The notes beneath the pieces are model-generated. The model was not told the origin of the DNA and did no database searches. It saw nothing but the letters and a program-made list of their open reading frames with translations. Below, piece after piece: positions 52,543 through 60,173 of a DNA stretch of 64,000 nt (position 1 is its first letter; each line of letters begins with the position of its first letter). The stretch spans positions 62,001 to 126,000 of the forward strand of contig JAMPXP010000015.1 in the NCBI GenBank assembly GCA_023701135.1, read 5' to 3'. Both the position numbers and the translations under genes were made by a program. This DNA is from Desulfobacula sp. GTDB taxonomy: Bacteria; Desulfobacterota; Desulfobacteria; Desulfobacterales; Desulfobacteraceae.

Positions 52543-53811
52543 TTATTTCTGAGAGGGGTACACAAAATCACTTGCTTTTCCCCATTTCATGGCATCCTGG
52601 GATGCCCAGTAACCAGCCTTGGATACAGGCATGTTGGCGTCATCCGAAGCATAGGCGACCAGGTTGTCGATCATATCATCGGTGGCGCCTGCAGGTTCGT
52701 TGCTGTACAGCCATTGGGCGGACCAGAAATCATACTGGCCGTTTTTAATGGCGTTGCTGGAAGCGGCTACGCCCTGATAGGTCATGGTTTTGACGGTGGC
52801 GAGGCAGCCGCCGGTCGCGCATTTATCCGCATCGGCATAGCCTACGGCGCCGGGGAGCTGGCCCACACATTTCACTTCATCGGAAGACCCGTTGTTGAAA
52901 TAGGTCACCGGAACAATCCCTAAATTGACCGGGAAGGATCCCGGCAGTGCTTCAACTTGCAGCAGACTGGCATCTCCGCGCATGACGGCGGCATCCAGGG
53001 TGGCGGCGGTGCCGGAACCGGCATGTCTCAGGCAGACCACCATGGGAAGGGAGGCAAGGCTGGGATCAAATTCGTTCCAGTTTGTCACCTGGCCGGAAAA
53101 GATAGAGGTTGCCATGAGGCGGCTCATATTGTTGAAGGGAACCGAAGTGTGGGCAAAAAAACCAAAGGGCACGACAATGGGACGGTCCACCTGGTAGTCA
53201 TTTGCTTCCGGGTCCTGGAGATCGTCCGGGAAATAAACGCTCTGGGTGATATAGCCGCCGCCATTGTTACCCAGCTTCTGGCCTTCACTATACTGTCCAA
53301 AAGTGGTGGCAGCCACGTCGGATGCTCCGATATGAACATCCTGGCAGGTCAGGGTGGTGATGGAGCTACCGACAGCGGGATAAGCCGGGAAAGTGGCGGT
53401 TGCGGCATCGGCCTGCTTCCGCAGGGCGCCGTCACCGCATTCGGTGGTATAATTGGGATCGGCCATTACGGCGCGGACACCGTCATAGGAAGCTTCGGAA
53501 GTATACCGGATCGCAACGGTATCCCCATTGATGCCGCCCCCTGTTCTTCCCTGGATGGGGTCACCACCAAAGCAGACGGCAATACCGGCGTCACGCTTGT
53601 GGGTGGCCTTTTGTGCTGTGTTTTTAGCAGAAGCAACATCCGCGCTGTCGCAGCCCTGGCTGATCAGGAATTCAGGGGCTGCAGCGGTCCAGAACTCGTA
53701 CTGGGCGGAAGCCCCGTAAAGATTGACATTGATCGTTCCTGCCTGGGCGGAAGCTGCTATGGTCAGAGCAGCACCGCCGATTACCATTCCTTTTAAAAGT
53801 TTTTTAAACAT
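52543..53811 (-). CDS. Secreted PstS-like substrate-binding protein
   Basis: This 422-residue protein has a clean signal peptide (MFKKLLKGMVIGGAALTIAA, cleaved after AQA). The mature part shows the type II periplasmic-binding fold. It has NLYGASAQYEFWTAAAPEFL at the start and VVCLRHAGSGTAATLDAAVM in the middle, where R-x-x-GSGT is the phosphate-binding loop motif of PstS-like proteins. It contains about nine cysteines, which is unusual and suggests disulfides in an extracellular protein. It is cut off from any pst transporter genes. It sits after the PEP-CTERM-like gene and under the same repeat-type promoter. It may be a secreted T2SS substrate, but this is inference. Confidence 0.75.
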   Translation of the reverse strand: MFKKLLKGMVIGGAALTIAASAQAGTINVNLYGASAQYEFWTAAAPEFLISQGCDSADVASAKNTAQKATHKRDAGIAVCFGGDPIQGRTGGGINGDTVAIRYTSEASYDGVRAVMADPNYTTECGDGALRKQADAATATFPAYPAVGSSITTLTCQDVHIGASDVAATTFGQYSEGQKLGNNGGGYITQSVYFPDDLQDPEANDYQVDRPIVVPFGFFAHTSVPFNNMSRLMATSIFSGQVTNWNEFDPSLASLPMVVCLRHAGSGTAATLDAAVMRGDASLLQVEALPGSFPVNLGIVPVTYFNNGSSDEVKCVGQLPGAVGYADADKCATGGCLATVKTMTYQGVAASSNAIKNGQYDFWSAQWLYSNEPAGATDDMIDNLVAYASDDANMPVSKAGYWASQDAMKWGKASDFVYPSQK

Positions 53812-53850
53812 TTTGTTTTTCCTCTAGTATTAATAGTTGTTAACTTAAAC

Positions 53851-54567
53851 TTATGCTTTTCTGCGGATTCCCACCAGGCCCAGAAGACCGGAGAACAGCA
53901 GGATAAAGGCGCCGGGCACAGGCACCGGGCTGGAGCCGGCATTCATAACAATGGAACCGTCCGTAAAAATTCTGAAAGAAGCAAGATAGGAGCCTACGCC
54001 AGGATCTGTAGCCGTCTGGTATTTATAAAGATACATGTCCACAAAGCCCTCTTCCGGCAGAACAGCTTCTCCGTTGGCAACGTCCCTACTTAAAAGGCCG
54101 TAAAGGCCAGGGGTAGAGTTGTTATTCATTTTTTTCCAATAGGAGTTGGTCGCGGTGGCAGCCTTTACAGTCTTGGTAGCAGCAGCACCGTAGTTGTTCA
54201 TTACTGAGTTTGAGGCAGTCAGAAAATTACCCAAATTTCCTGTTGCGCCGGGGGCTGTTTGTGAGGTTGTTGCAAAATAGCCATAGTAACCCACACCATC
54301 TCTGGCAAACAGACCCACACTGAGATCATCAAAAGAATTAACGACTGATGAGCCAAAATCGCTAAGGCTGAATGATCCGGCTGCTGCCAGGGTGACATTC
54401 TGTGCGGTAAAATCAAGGTTAAACACACTGCCTAAATCCAGGGCCACTTCCTTGTCGGTTTTGTTGTAAATAACAGCCGTGAGGCTGCCGTTGCTGAAGG
54501 CGGCGGCTGAGCCGGCAATTGCAAACACCATGAAAGCCGCCATTACGCTTACCAAAAACTTTTTCAT
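53851..54567 (-). CDS. Secreted protein with PEP-CTERM-like sorting tail
   Basis: This 238-residue protein has a signal peptide (MKKFLVSVMAAFMVFAIAGS, cleaved near AAA). The tail SPVPVPGAFILLFSGLLGLV followed by GIRRKA is a PEP-CTERM-type tail of Pro motif, hydrophobic helix and basic end. The middle (about 25-205) has VALDLGSVFNLDFTAQNVTL and GVGYYGYFATTSQTAPG, seen in similar secreted proteins of unknown function. It starts 39 bp before the PstS-like gene on the same strand, so the two are co-transcribed from the promoter near 54838. Surface attachment by an exosortase is likely; none is in the window. Confidence 0.78.
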   Translation of the reverse strand: MKKFLVSVMAAFMVFAIAGSAAAFSNGSLTAVIYNKTDKEVALDLGSVFNLDFTAQNVTLAAAGSFSLSDFGSSVVNSFDDLSVGLFARDGVGYYGYFATTSQTAPGATGNLGNFLTASNSVMNNYGAAATKTVKAATATNSYWKKMNNNSTPGLYGLLSRDVANGEAVLPEEGFVDMYLYKYQTATDPGVGSYLASFRIFTDGSIVMNAGSSPVPVPGAFILLFSGLLGLVGIRRKA

Positions 54568-55124
54568 TTCTTTTTTCCTCCTTACGTTAATTTGTTTTCA
54601 ACATCCTATGTTTGGTTCTGGCGGTCCGGCTGTCTTGCAGTGGTTTGGATTCTTTTTGGTTTTTGTTTTTATCCTGGATGGTGGCGTGCGTTTTAAAAAT
54701 TTCCCGTCTTAAGCCGGTTTTTTTTTGCTGCATTCCGTCTCATCCCTTTTTATTCTGCAAGATCCGTTGACTTTCCGGCCCCCGGTCACCCGGGGTGTGG
54801 CTTTTTCTATTGCACGATTGAGTTATACGGGGTCTGTATTAGGTGAGAATTAGACGCAAATTAGACTTTCGCAATAGAATTGTTTTGATGCAAAATATAT
54901 TTTTTATTCTATTATTTCAGAGCGTTAAAAAATTAAAAAAATTTTGGAAAAAATTTGACAGGGCAGGGAATGGCCCGGGTGGGAAAAAAATGCCACAAAA
55001 CCGCCTCAATACTAGCAGCATGTTAGGTTTTGGCGGATATCATGAGGGCCGGATGAGGGAAGCCGAGAAAAAACCAGGTTCGATTGTTAGGGTTTGGTTT
55101 GGACGATCCGGGAGAAAAGATTTT
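54568..55124. other. 557-bp non-coding interval
   Basis: Lies between the PEP-CTERM-like gene and the stop codon of the TPR-SH3 gene. It holds the 11-bp repeat promoter at 54822-54864, a roughly 250-bp predicted leader with a ribosome-binding site (GGAGG) for the PEP-CTERM-like gene, and an AT-rich stretch at 54866-54960. No RNA gene was recognised. A 48-codon lysine-rich minus-strand frame at about 54590-54735 has no convincing ribosome-binding site. Confidence 0.6.
54822..54864 (-). promoter_or_regulatory. PEP-CTERM/PstS-like operon promoter with three 11-bp direct repeats
   Basis: TTAG cores at 54839, 54850 and 54861 are exactly 11 bp apart (read CTAAT on the minus strand). TATAAC at 54827-54822 lies 15 bp from the last repeat and is a near-consensus -10, with the same geometry as at gspG and the TPS operon. 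Confidence 0.7.
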
Positions 55125-56732
55125 TCAGGGCAGAAAAAGGATTTTATGGCCCCAGCCGGTCTTGTCTTTGCCAAGGGAAACCCGGTACCAGTCCGGGTTT
55201 TCTTCCAGGACCCCCAGGCGGTCGCCCTTGATGACCTTGTAAAGGACCGGGGCATTGACTTCCGGCAAAGACCTGATCCGGGCGACCTCCACCCTGACCT
55301 CCACGGTTTGTTCTTCATCTGCCGCAGTTGATGCCTTGGCCGGCGCCAGGGTTTCCGGGACGGGCGGTTCTTCCGGGGCGGCGGCAGCGGTGTCAACGGG
55401 TGCGGGCGGCGGGGCGGTATGACCCGGTCCTGAGCCCGGTGATGCAAAAATACTTTCATGGCCCCAGCCCAGTCGGCTTTCCTCTATCTCCACCAGGAAC
55501 CAGTCCTGGTCTTTGCCCAGGAGGGTCAGGGCCTGGCCCTGTCTGACCCGGTCAATGACCAGGGCATCCGTGGAGGGGGCGGACCGGATATTGCCGGGGT
55601 TGGCCCGGACAGACTGCTGGGCCGGATAGGCCCCGTTGTGTTGCAAAGGATGGAGGGTGGCGGCCCGCCAGGGTTTCCCGGTCCTGTAAAATTCCAGTTT
55701 GGCTGCGTATTCTTCGGGGATGTCGCCCCCGGTTTCCCTGAGCTGGGTGATGAGGGTTTCCTGGAATTCTGCGGCCTTTGAACAATCGCCGGATTCCGCC
55801 GAGGCCGCAGCCAGGGTATCCAGAATATTCAGGTCCGAAGATAGATTTTTGGCCTTCTGGGCCATCTCCAGGGCCTTGGCACCGTTCCGGTATCTGGAAT
55901 CCGGGCAGACCGAGAGCATCCAGGCCAGTTGGTTGAGGGCCCCGGGATTTTCAGGCTCCAGGGTGACGGCGTCCACAAAATCATTGACGGCCTTGCCGTA
56001 GTCACCGGTCTGGTAAAAGGCCAGGCCCCTGGACACATAGAGTTCCGCCGAGGTGGAATCCATTTCCAGGGCCAGAGAATAATCCGCAATGGCCCGGTCA
56101 TAGAATTCTTTTTGGAACCAGGCAATGCCCCGGTTTCTGAGGGCGTTGGCGGATTTCGGGTTCAGGCCCAGGGCCAGGGAATAATCCATGATGGCCCGTT
56201 CCGGCCGTTCTTTTCGGAACCAGGCTGCTCCCCGGTTGTTATAATATTCAGGCACATCGGGATTCAGTTCAATGGCCCGGGTGTGGTCGGCCACGGCCCG
56301 GTCATAGTCCCCGGTGAAATACCGGGCCATGCCCCGGTTGTTGAAGGCGTCGGCCGATGCAGGGTCCAGTTGGAGGGCCCGGTCGTAGTCGGCCAGGGTT
56401 TTGTCATAGTCCCCGGTTTTGAACCGGGCCGCGGCCCGGTTGATATAAAAGGGGGCCGAGTCCGGGCTGAGGTCCAGGGCCCGGGTATAGTCTTTAACGG
56501 CATCGTCGTACCGGCCCTGGATATACCGGACCGCTCCCCGGTTGTTATAGGCCTTGGCATTGCCCGGGTCCGCCTCAATGGCCTTTGAAAAGGCTTCGAC
56601 GGCCTTGTCGTACTGGCCGGTCCGGTTGAAAAACAGTCCCTTTTCATACCAGTCTTCCTGGGAGATTCCCGGCCGGGAAAAGAGCAGGGCCGTCAGCACA
56701 AAGACAAGGATCTGAAAGGCGATTTTCCGCAT
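55125..56732 (-). CDS. Exported TPR protein with two SH3-like domains
   Basis: This 535-residue protein has a signal peptide (about 5-22, FQILVFVLTALLFSRPGIS). About eight tandem TPRs follow (about 28-300), such as YEKGLFFNRTGQYDKAVEAF and NNRGMARYFTGDYDRAVADH. Two SH3b-type domains close the protein: SVRANPGNIRSAPSTDALVI to WGHESIFA (about 380-435) and VARIRSLPEVNAPVLYKVIK to WGHKILFLP (about 480-535). The linker is Pro/Ala/Glu-rich. TPRs bind proteins and SH3b domains bind peptidoglycan or cell wall, so it is a periplasmic scaffold. It starts 6 bp after the response regulator stop and shares its promoter. Confidence 0.82.
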   Translation of the reverse strand: MRKIAFQILVFVLTALLFSRPGISQEDWYEKGLFFNRTGQYDKAVEAFSKAIEADPGNAKAYNNRGAVRYIQGRYDDAVKDYTRALDLSPDSAPFYINRAAARFKTGDYDKTLADYDRALQLDPASADAFNNRGMARYFTGDYDRAVADHTRAIELNPDVPEYYNNRGAAWFRKERPERAIMDYSLALGLNPKSANALRNRGIAWFQKEFYDRAIADYSLALEMDSTSAELYVSRGLAFYQTGDYGKAVNDFVDAVTLEPENPGALNQLAWMLSVCPDSRYRNGAKALEMAQKAKNLSSDLNILDTLAAASAESGDCSKAAEFQETLITQLRETGGDIPEEYAAKLEFYRTGKPWRAATLHPLQHNGAYPAQQSVRANPGNIRSAPSTDALVIDRVRQGQALTLLGKDQDWFLVEIEESRLGWGHESIFASPGSGPGHTAPPPAPVDTAAAAPEEPPVPETLAPAKASTAADEEQTVEVRVEVARIRSLPEVNAPVLYKVIKGDRLGVLEENPDWYRVSLGKDKTGWGHKILFLP

Positions 56733-56737
56733 AGATA

Positions 56738-57460
56738 TTATTCCCTGAACCGGTAGCCCACGCCCCGGACGGTTTCTATGACCGGGGCCGACTGTTTGAG
56801 TTTTTTCCGGAGCCCGGCCACCATGACGTCTATGCTTCTTTCCGCCACAGCAGTCCCTTTTCCGTGGAGGGCCTCCACGATCTGTTTCCGGGTAAAGACC
56901 CAGCCCCTTTTGTCCCCCAGGAGGGTCAACAGGTGAAATTCGCTCAGGGTCAGGCCGATGTCTTCTCCGTTGATATTCACGCTGTGCTTGGCCCGGTCGA
57001 TGACCAGCTCTTCTGCCTGGTGGAACCGGTTGGGAATGTAGGGGCTTCTTTTCTTCCGGCCCCTCAGGACCGTCCTGACCCGGGCCAGGAATTCCCCGAT
57101 GCCGAAGGGGGTGGACATGACGTCATTGGCCCCGGTTTCCAGGCTGGTGATGATGTCTCTGTCGTTGGCCCTGGGCGCCAGCATGATGATGGGAAGGTCC
57201 CTGGTCAGGCGGTCCTCCCGTAACCGGCGGGTCACGGCAAGGCCGTCCATGCCGGCCAGGCGGAGGTCCAGGACGATCAGATCGGGCAGGGCCCGTTTGG
57301 CAAGCCCCAGGGCCTGATCTCCTGAAACGGCCGTCAATACAGAATAACCCTGGCCGGTCAGGCTTTTTTCCAGTTGCTGAACGGCGGCGGCGTTATCCTC
57401 GGCCAAAAGGATGGTAATACCGTCCGTTGTCTTTAATCCTGCGGGGTTCATATAATCCAT
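56738..57460 (-). CDS. OmpR/PhoB-type response regulator with degenerate receiver, orphan
   Basis: This 240-residue protein has a receiver domain (about 15-130) and a winged-helix DNA-binding domain (about 145-238, with YIPNRFHQAEELVIDRAKHS to VAGLRKKLKQSAPVIETVRG). Acidic residues (E21, D22) and the phosphoacceptor D65 (LIVLDLR) are present. The conserved Ser/Thr is Ala95 (PIIMLAPRAND) and the conserved Lys of the K-P motif is Thr117 (VMSTPF). No histidine kinase gene is nearby. The promoter carries four 11-bp repeats like those of the gsp, TPS and PEP-CTERM operons, so it is the prime candidate to bind them and autoregulate. Start at 57460; an ATG at 57451 is possible. Confidence 0.9.
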   Translation of the reverse strand: MDYMNPAGLKTTDGITILLAEDNAAAVQQLEKSLTGQGYSVLTAVSGDQALGLAKRALPDLIVLDLRLAGMDGLAVTRRLREDRLTRDLPIIMLAPRANDRDIITSLETGANDVMSTPFGIGEFLARVRTVLRGRKKRSPYIPNRFHQAEELVIDRAKHSVNINGEDIGLTLSEFHLLTLLGDKRGWVFTRKQIVEALHGKGTAVAERSIDVMVAGLRKKLKQSAPVIETVRGVGYRFRE

Positions 57461-57470
57461 AGGACATCAG

Positions 57471-57523
57471 ATCTAACCGGGTTGTGTTAGAATTTCAATA
57501 GAATCGTGTTACAAACAGGTTAA
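57471..57523 (-). promoter_or_regulatory. Response regulator promoter with four 11-bp direct repeats
   Basis: Cores at 57487 (TTAG), 57498 (ATAG), 57509 (TTAC) and 57520 (TTAA) are exactly 11 bp apart, reading TAAC-type on the minus strand. TTAGAT at 57476-57471 may be the -10; the start codon is only 11 bp further, so the transcript would have almost no leader. Confidence 0.65.
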
Positions 57524-57536
57524 AATAGGAAGGCAT

Positions 57537-57573
57537 CATTGAAAATTCGGATTGACGCTCCGGATTTTCAATG
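57537..57573. terminator. Inverted repeat, possible terminator of the aminotransferase transcript
   Basis: A 14-bp stem with one mismatch (CATTGAAAATTCGG/CCGGATTTTCAATG) and a 9-base loop lies after the aminotransferase stop codon. No U-run follows on the minus strand, so termination would be weak or factor-dependent; it could also be a regulatory site upstream of the response regulator promoter. Confidence 0.4.
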
Positions 57574-57594
57574 AAGTTTATTAGGATTCAAGGA

Positions 57595-58794
57595 TCAGAC
57601 GCTCAAGCTCTCCATAGCCTTTTTCATCTGGCGGACGGCCTGTCTCAGGCGTTCCTCCTTTTCCACCAGGGCCAGCCTGAGATAGCCTTCTCCTTCTTCG
57701 CTGAAGCCTGTACCCGGGGAAACGGCCACATTGGCCCGGTTCATCATTTCCACGGCAAACTGCATGGAGCCGATTTTGTCGTAGGGTTCCGGGATTCTGA
57801 CCCAGACAAACATGCCGGCCTTGGGCTTCTGAACATCCCATCCGGCCCTCTGGAGGCTGCTGCAAAGGACGTCCCGCCGGGCTTCATAGACCCTGGACTG
57901 TTCCGGCAGGGTGTCGTCGCAATCCCGGAGGGCGATGATGCCGGCCACCTGGATGGCGGAAAAGATGCCGTAGTCAAAATAGCCCTTGATTTTGCCCAGG
58001 GCCTGTACCATCTGCGAATTCCCCACGCAATACCCGATGCGCCACCCGGCCATGTTATAGGATTTGGAAAAGGACCCGAATTCCACGCCCACGTCCTTGG
58101 CGCCGTCCGCTTCCAGAAAGCTGGGGGCCCGGTATCCGTCAAAGGTGATCTTGGAATAGGCAAAATCGCTGATGACCATGAATCTGAATCGTTTGGCCAG
58201 CTTGACGATTTCTTCAAAAAAGGCTTTGTCCGTCACCACGCCCGTGGGGTTGTGGGGATAATTGAGCATGAGCACCTTGGGCCTGGGATAGCAGGACTCG
58301 CAGATATTGATGATCCGGTTTAAAAAGCTTTCTTCCGGCGCTATGGGGATTTTCATGACATTGGCGCCGGCAATGACGGCGGCGTAGATATGGACGGGAA
58401 AGGCCGGGGCCGGCACCAGGACCGAATCTCCCGGACCCATGAGGGCCAGGCACAGATGGGAGATGCCTTCCTTGGACCCGATGGTGAAATAGGTCTCTTT
58501 TTCAGAGTCCAGGTCAATCCCGTAATGCCGTTTATAATATTTTGCAATTTCGATCTTGAGATGGGGCATGCCCGAACTTTCCGGATACCGGTGGGATTTG
58601 GGGTCCTTGGCCACTTCCACCAGTTTTTCGATCACGGCATCGGGGGTGGGGTCCATGGGGTTTCCCATGCCCAGGTCAATGACATCGTCCCCGTTGCGTC
58701 TTTTTTCCATCTTCATCTTGTTGATCATTCCGAACAGATACGGCGGAAGCTGATCCATACGGCTTGCAAACCGGATAATACCCTTGTCTTCCAA
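57595..58794 (-). CDS. alaC: PLP-dependent aminotransferase, AlaC-like
   Basis: This fold-type I aminotransferase has about 399 residues. The TTG start at 58794 is preferred because AAGGAG lies eight bases upstream; the longer reading from 58824 would place it inside this signal. The N-terminal part has DDVIDLGMGNPMDPTPDAVI and RYPESSGMPHLKIEIAKYYK. The PLP lysine lies in GSFSKSYNMAGWRIGYCVGN, and VLMLNYPHNPTGVV is the conserved N-x-P-x-N-P-T-G stretch. These motifs place it near glutamate-pyruvate aminotransferases AlaC/AlaA. It likely interconverts alanine and pyruvate with 2-oxoglutarate/glutamate. It stands alone in this strand context. Confidence 0.85.
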   Translation of the reverse strand: MEDKGIIRFASRMDQLPPYLFGMINKMKMEKRRNGDDVIDLGMGNPMDPTPDAVIEKLVEVAKDPKSHRYPESSGMPHLKIEIAKYYKRHYGIDLDSEKETYFTIGSKEGISHLCLALMGPGDSVLVPAPAFPVHIYAAVIAGANVMKIPIAPEESFLNRIINICESCYPRPKVLMLNYPHNPTGVVTDKAFFEEIVKLAKRFRFMVISDFAYSKITFDGYRAPSFLEADGAKDVGVEFGSFSKSYNMAGWRIGYCVGNSQMVQALGKIKGYFDYGIFSAIQVAGIIALRDCDDTLPEQSRVYEARRDVLCSSLQRAGWDVQKPKAGMFVWVRIPEPYDKIGSMQFAVEMMNRANVAVSPGTGFSEEGEGYLRLALVEKEERLRQAVRQMKKAMESLSV

Positions 58795-58905
58795 AGTCAG
58801 AACTCCTTCATAATGGTGATACAAAATTTGAAAATAAAATTTAAAATAAGAACCATATCAGATTTTTAGAAGGGAGGGAAAGAAAATTATGGAAAATTTT
58901 TAGCC

Positions 58906-58936
58906 TTGACAAAGATATGCCGGCACAGGATATTAG
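58906..58936 (+). promoter_or_regulatory. Likely promoter of the ynjBCD-type operon
   Basis: TTGACA at 58906 is a consensus -35. TATTAG at 58931 (19-base spacer) or GATATT two bases earlier (17-base spacer) would be the -10. It lies 38 bp before the binding-protein start codon. Confidence 0.55.
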
Positions 58937-58973
58937 CCCTGTCAATTGTCTCATGCCCTGAAACGAGGTGATA

Positions 58974-60164
58974 ATGAAACAGATGCTTTTGGGAGTATAT
59001 TTCGTCATCCTGTCCTGTTCCCCGGCCCTTGGTGCGGAATGGGAGGATATTGTGGCGGCGGCTTCAGGCCAAACCGTCTATTTCAATGCCTGGGGCGGGT
59101 CCCAGCCCGTCAATGCCTATATCGAATGGGCGGCCCGGGAGGTGAATGAAAAATACAAGGTCCGGGTGGTCCACGTCAAGGTCACGGATATCGGCGATGT
59201 GGTGTCCCGCATCCTGGTTGAAAAATCCGCCGGCAAAAACACGGGCGGCAGCGTGGATCTCATGTGGCTCAATGGTGAAAATTTCAAGACCATGAAGGAA
59301 AACAACCTGTTATACGGACCCTTTTCCCGGAAACTGCCCCATTATGCCCTGGCCGATATAAAAAATAAAAAAAACCTGCTCTATGATTTTACCGTGCCCG
59401 TGGACAACCTGGAATCGCCCTGGGGAACGGCCCAACTGGTGTTTTTATACGACAGCCGGCGGGTGCCAGAGCACCCGAAAAGCATGGGAGACCTCCTGGC
59501 CTTTGCGGAAAAGAACCAGGGAAAATTCACCTACCCGGCCATCCCTGAATTCCACGGCACCACCTTTATCAAGCAGGCCCTTATGGAATTGATGGAAGAT
59601 CCTGAAGTTTTGAATCACCCGGTGATCGCCTCGGATTTTGATGCCCATACCAAGCCCCTGTGGGATTTTTTAGACCGGCTCCATCCGCGGCTGTGGAGAA
59701 GCGGAAAGATTTTTCCCGGCAGCGCCTCCCAGATGTTCAGCCTTTTAAATGACGGCGAAATCCATATCTCCCTGAGCTTTAATCCCAATGCCGCCGCCAA
59801 TGCCGTTGAAAACGGCGAGCTGCCCCCTGCGGTCCGGACCTATGTCCATGCTTCGGGCACCATCGGCAATGCCCATTTTGTGGCCATTCCCTTTAATTCC
59901 TCGGCCCGGGAAGGGGCCATGGTCTTTGCCGATTTCCTGCTGTCCCCCCGGGCCCAGGCCGAAAAGGCAGATCCCAGGATCTGGGGAGACCCCACCGTTC
60001 TGGACATACAGCGCCTTTCTACCGAGGACAGGGCCCTGTTTGAGGCCATTCCCAAACCCCCGGCCACCCTGGCTCCGGAAGACCTGGGCCGGGTTCTGCC
60101 CGAACCCCATGCCTCATGGGTTCAGGCCCTGGAAAAGGCCTGGCTTAAAAAATTTAACCAGTAA
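58974..60164 (+). CDS. ynjB: ABC transporter substrate-binding protein, YnjB family
   Basis: This protein of about 396 residues has a signal peptide (MKQMLLGVYFVILSCSPALG, cleaved near GAE). The YnjB-like core includes ASGQTVYFNAWGGSQPVNAY, SVDLMWLNGENFKTMKENNL and NLESPWGTAQLVFLYDSRRV, all typical for this binding protein. The ATG at 58974 follows GAGGTG; a GTG two codons upstream is possible. It would deliver an unknown substrate to the YnjC/YnjD importer encoded next. The substrate of the E. coli Ynj system is unknown as well. Confidence 0.88.
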   Translation: MKQMLLGVYFVILSCSPALGAEWEDIVAAASGQTVYFNAWGGSQPVNAYIEWAAREVNEKYKVRVVHVKVTDIGDVVSRILVEKSAGKNTGGSVDLMWLNGENFKTMKENNLLYGPFSRKLPHYALADIKNKKNLLYDFTVPVDNLESPWGTAQLVFLYDSRRVPEHPKSMGDLLAFAEKNQGKFTYPAIPEFHGTTFIKQALMELMEDPEVLNHPVIASDFDAHTKPLWDFLDRLHPRLWRSGKIFPGSASQMFSLLNDGEIHISLSFNPNAAANAVENGELPPAVRTYVHASGTIGNAHFVAIPFNSSAREGAMVFADFLLSPRAQAEKADPRIWGDPTVLDIQRLSTEDRALFEAIPKPPATLAPEDLGRVLPEPHASWVQALEKAWLKKFNQ

Positions 60165-60173
60165 AAAATACCG

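Noticed and set aside
54590-54740. Small minus-strand frame of about 48 codons, lysine-rich
   Set aside because: No clear ribosome-binding site, composition like random AT-rich sequence, and inside the predicted leader of the PEP-CTERM-like gene.
55015-55100. Extra GTTAGG motifs after the TPR-SH3 gene
   Set aside because: Two isolated copies about 70 bp apart without the 11-bp register and downstream of a stop codon, so not called as an operator.
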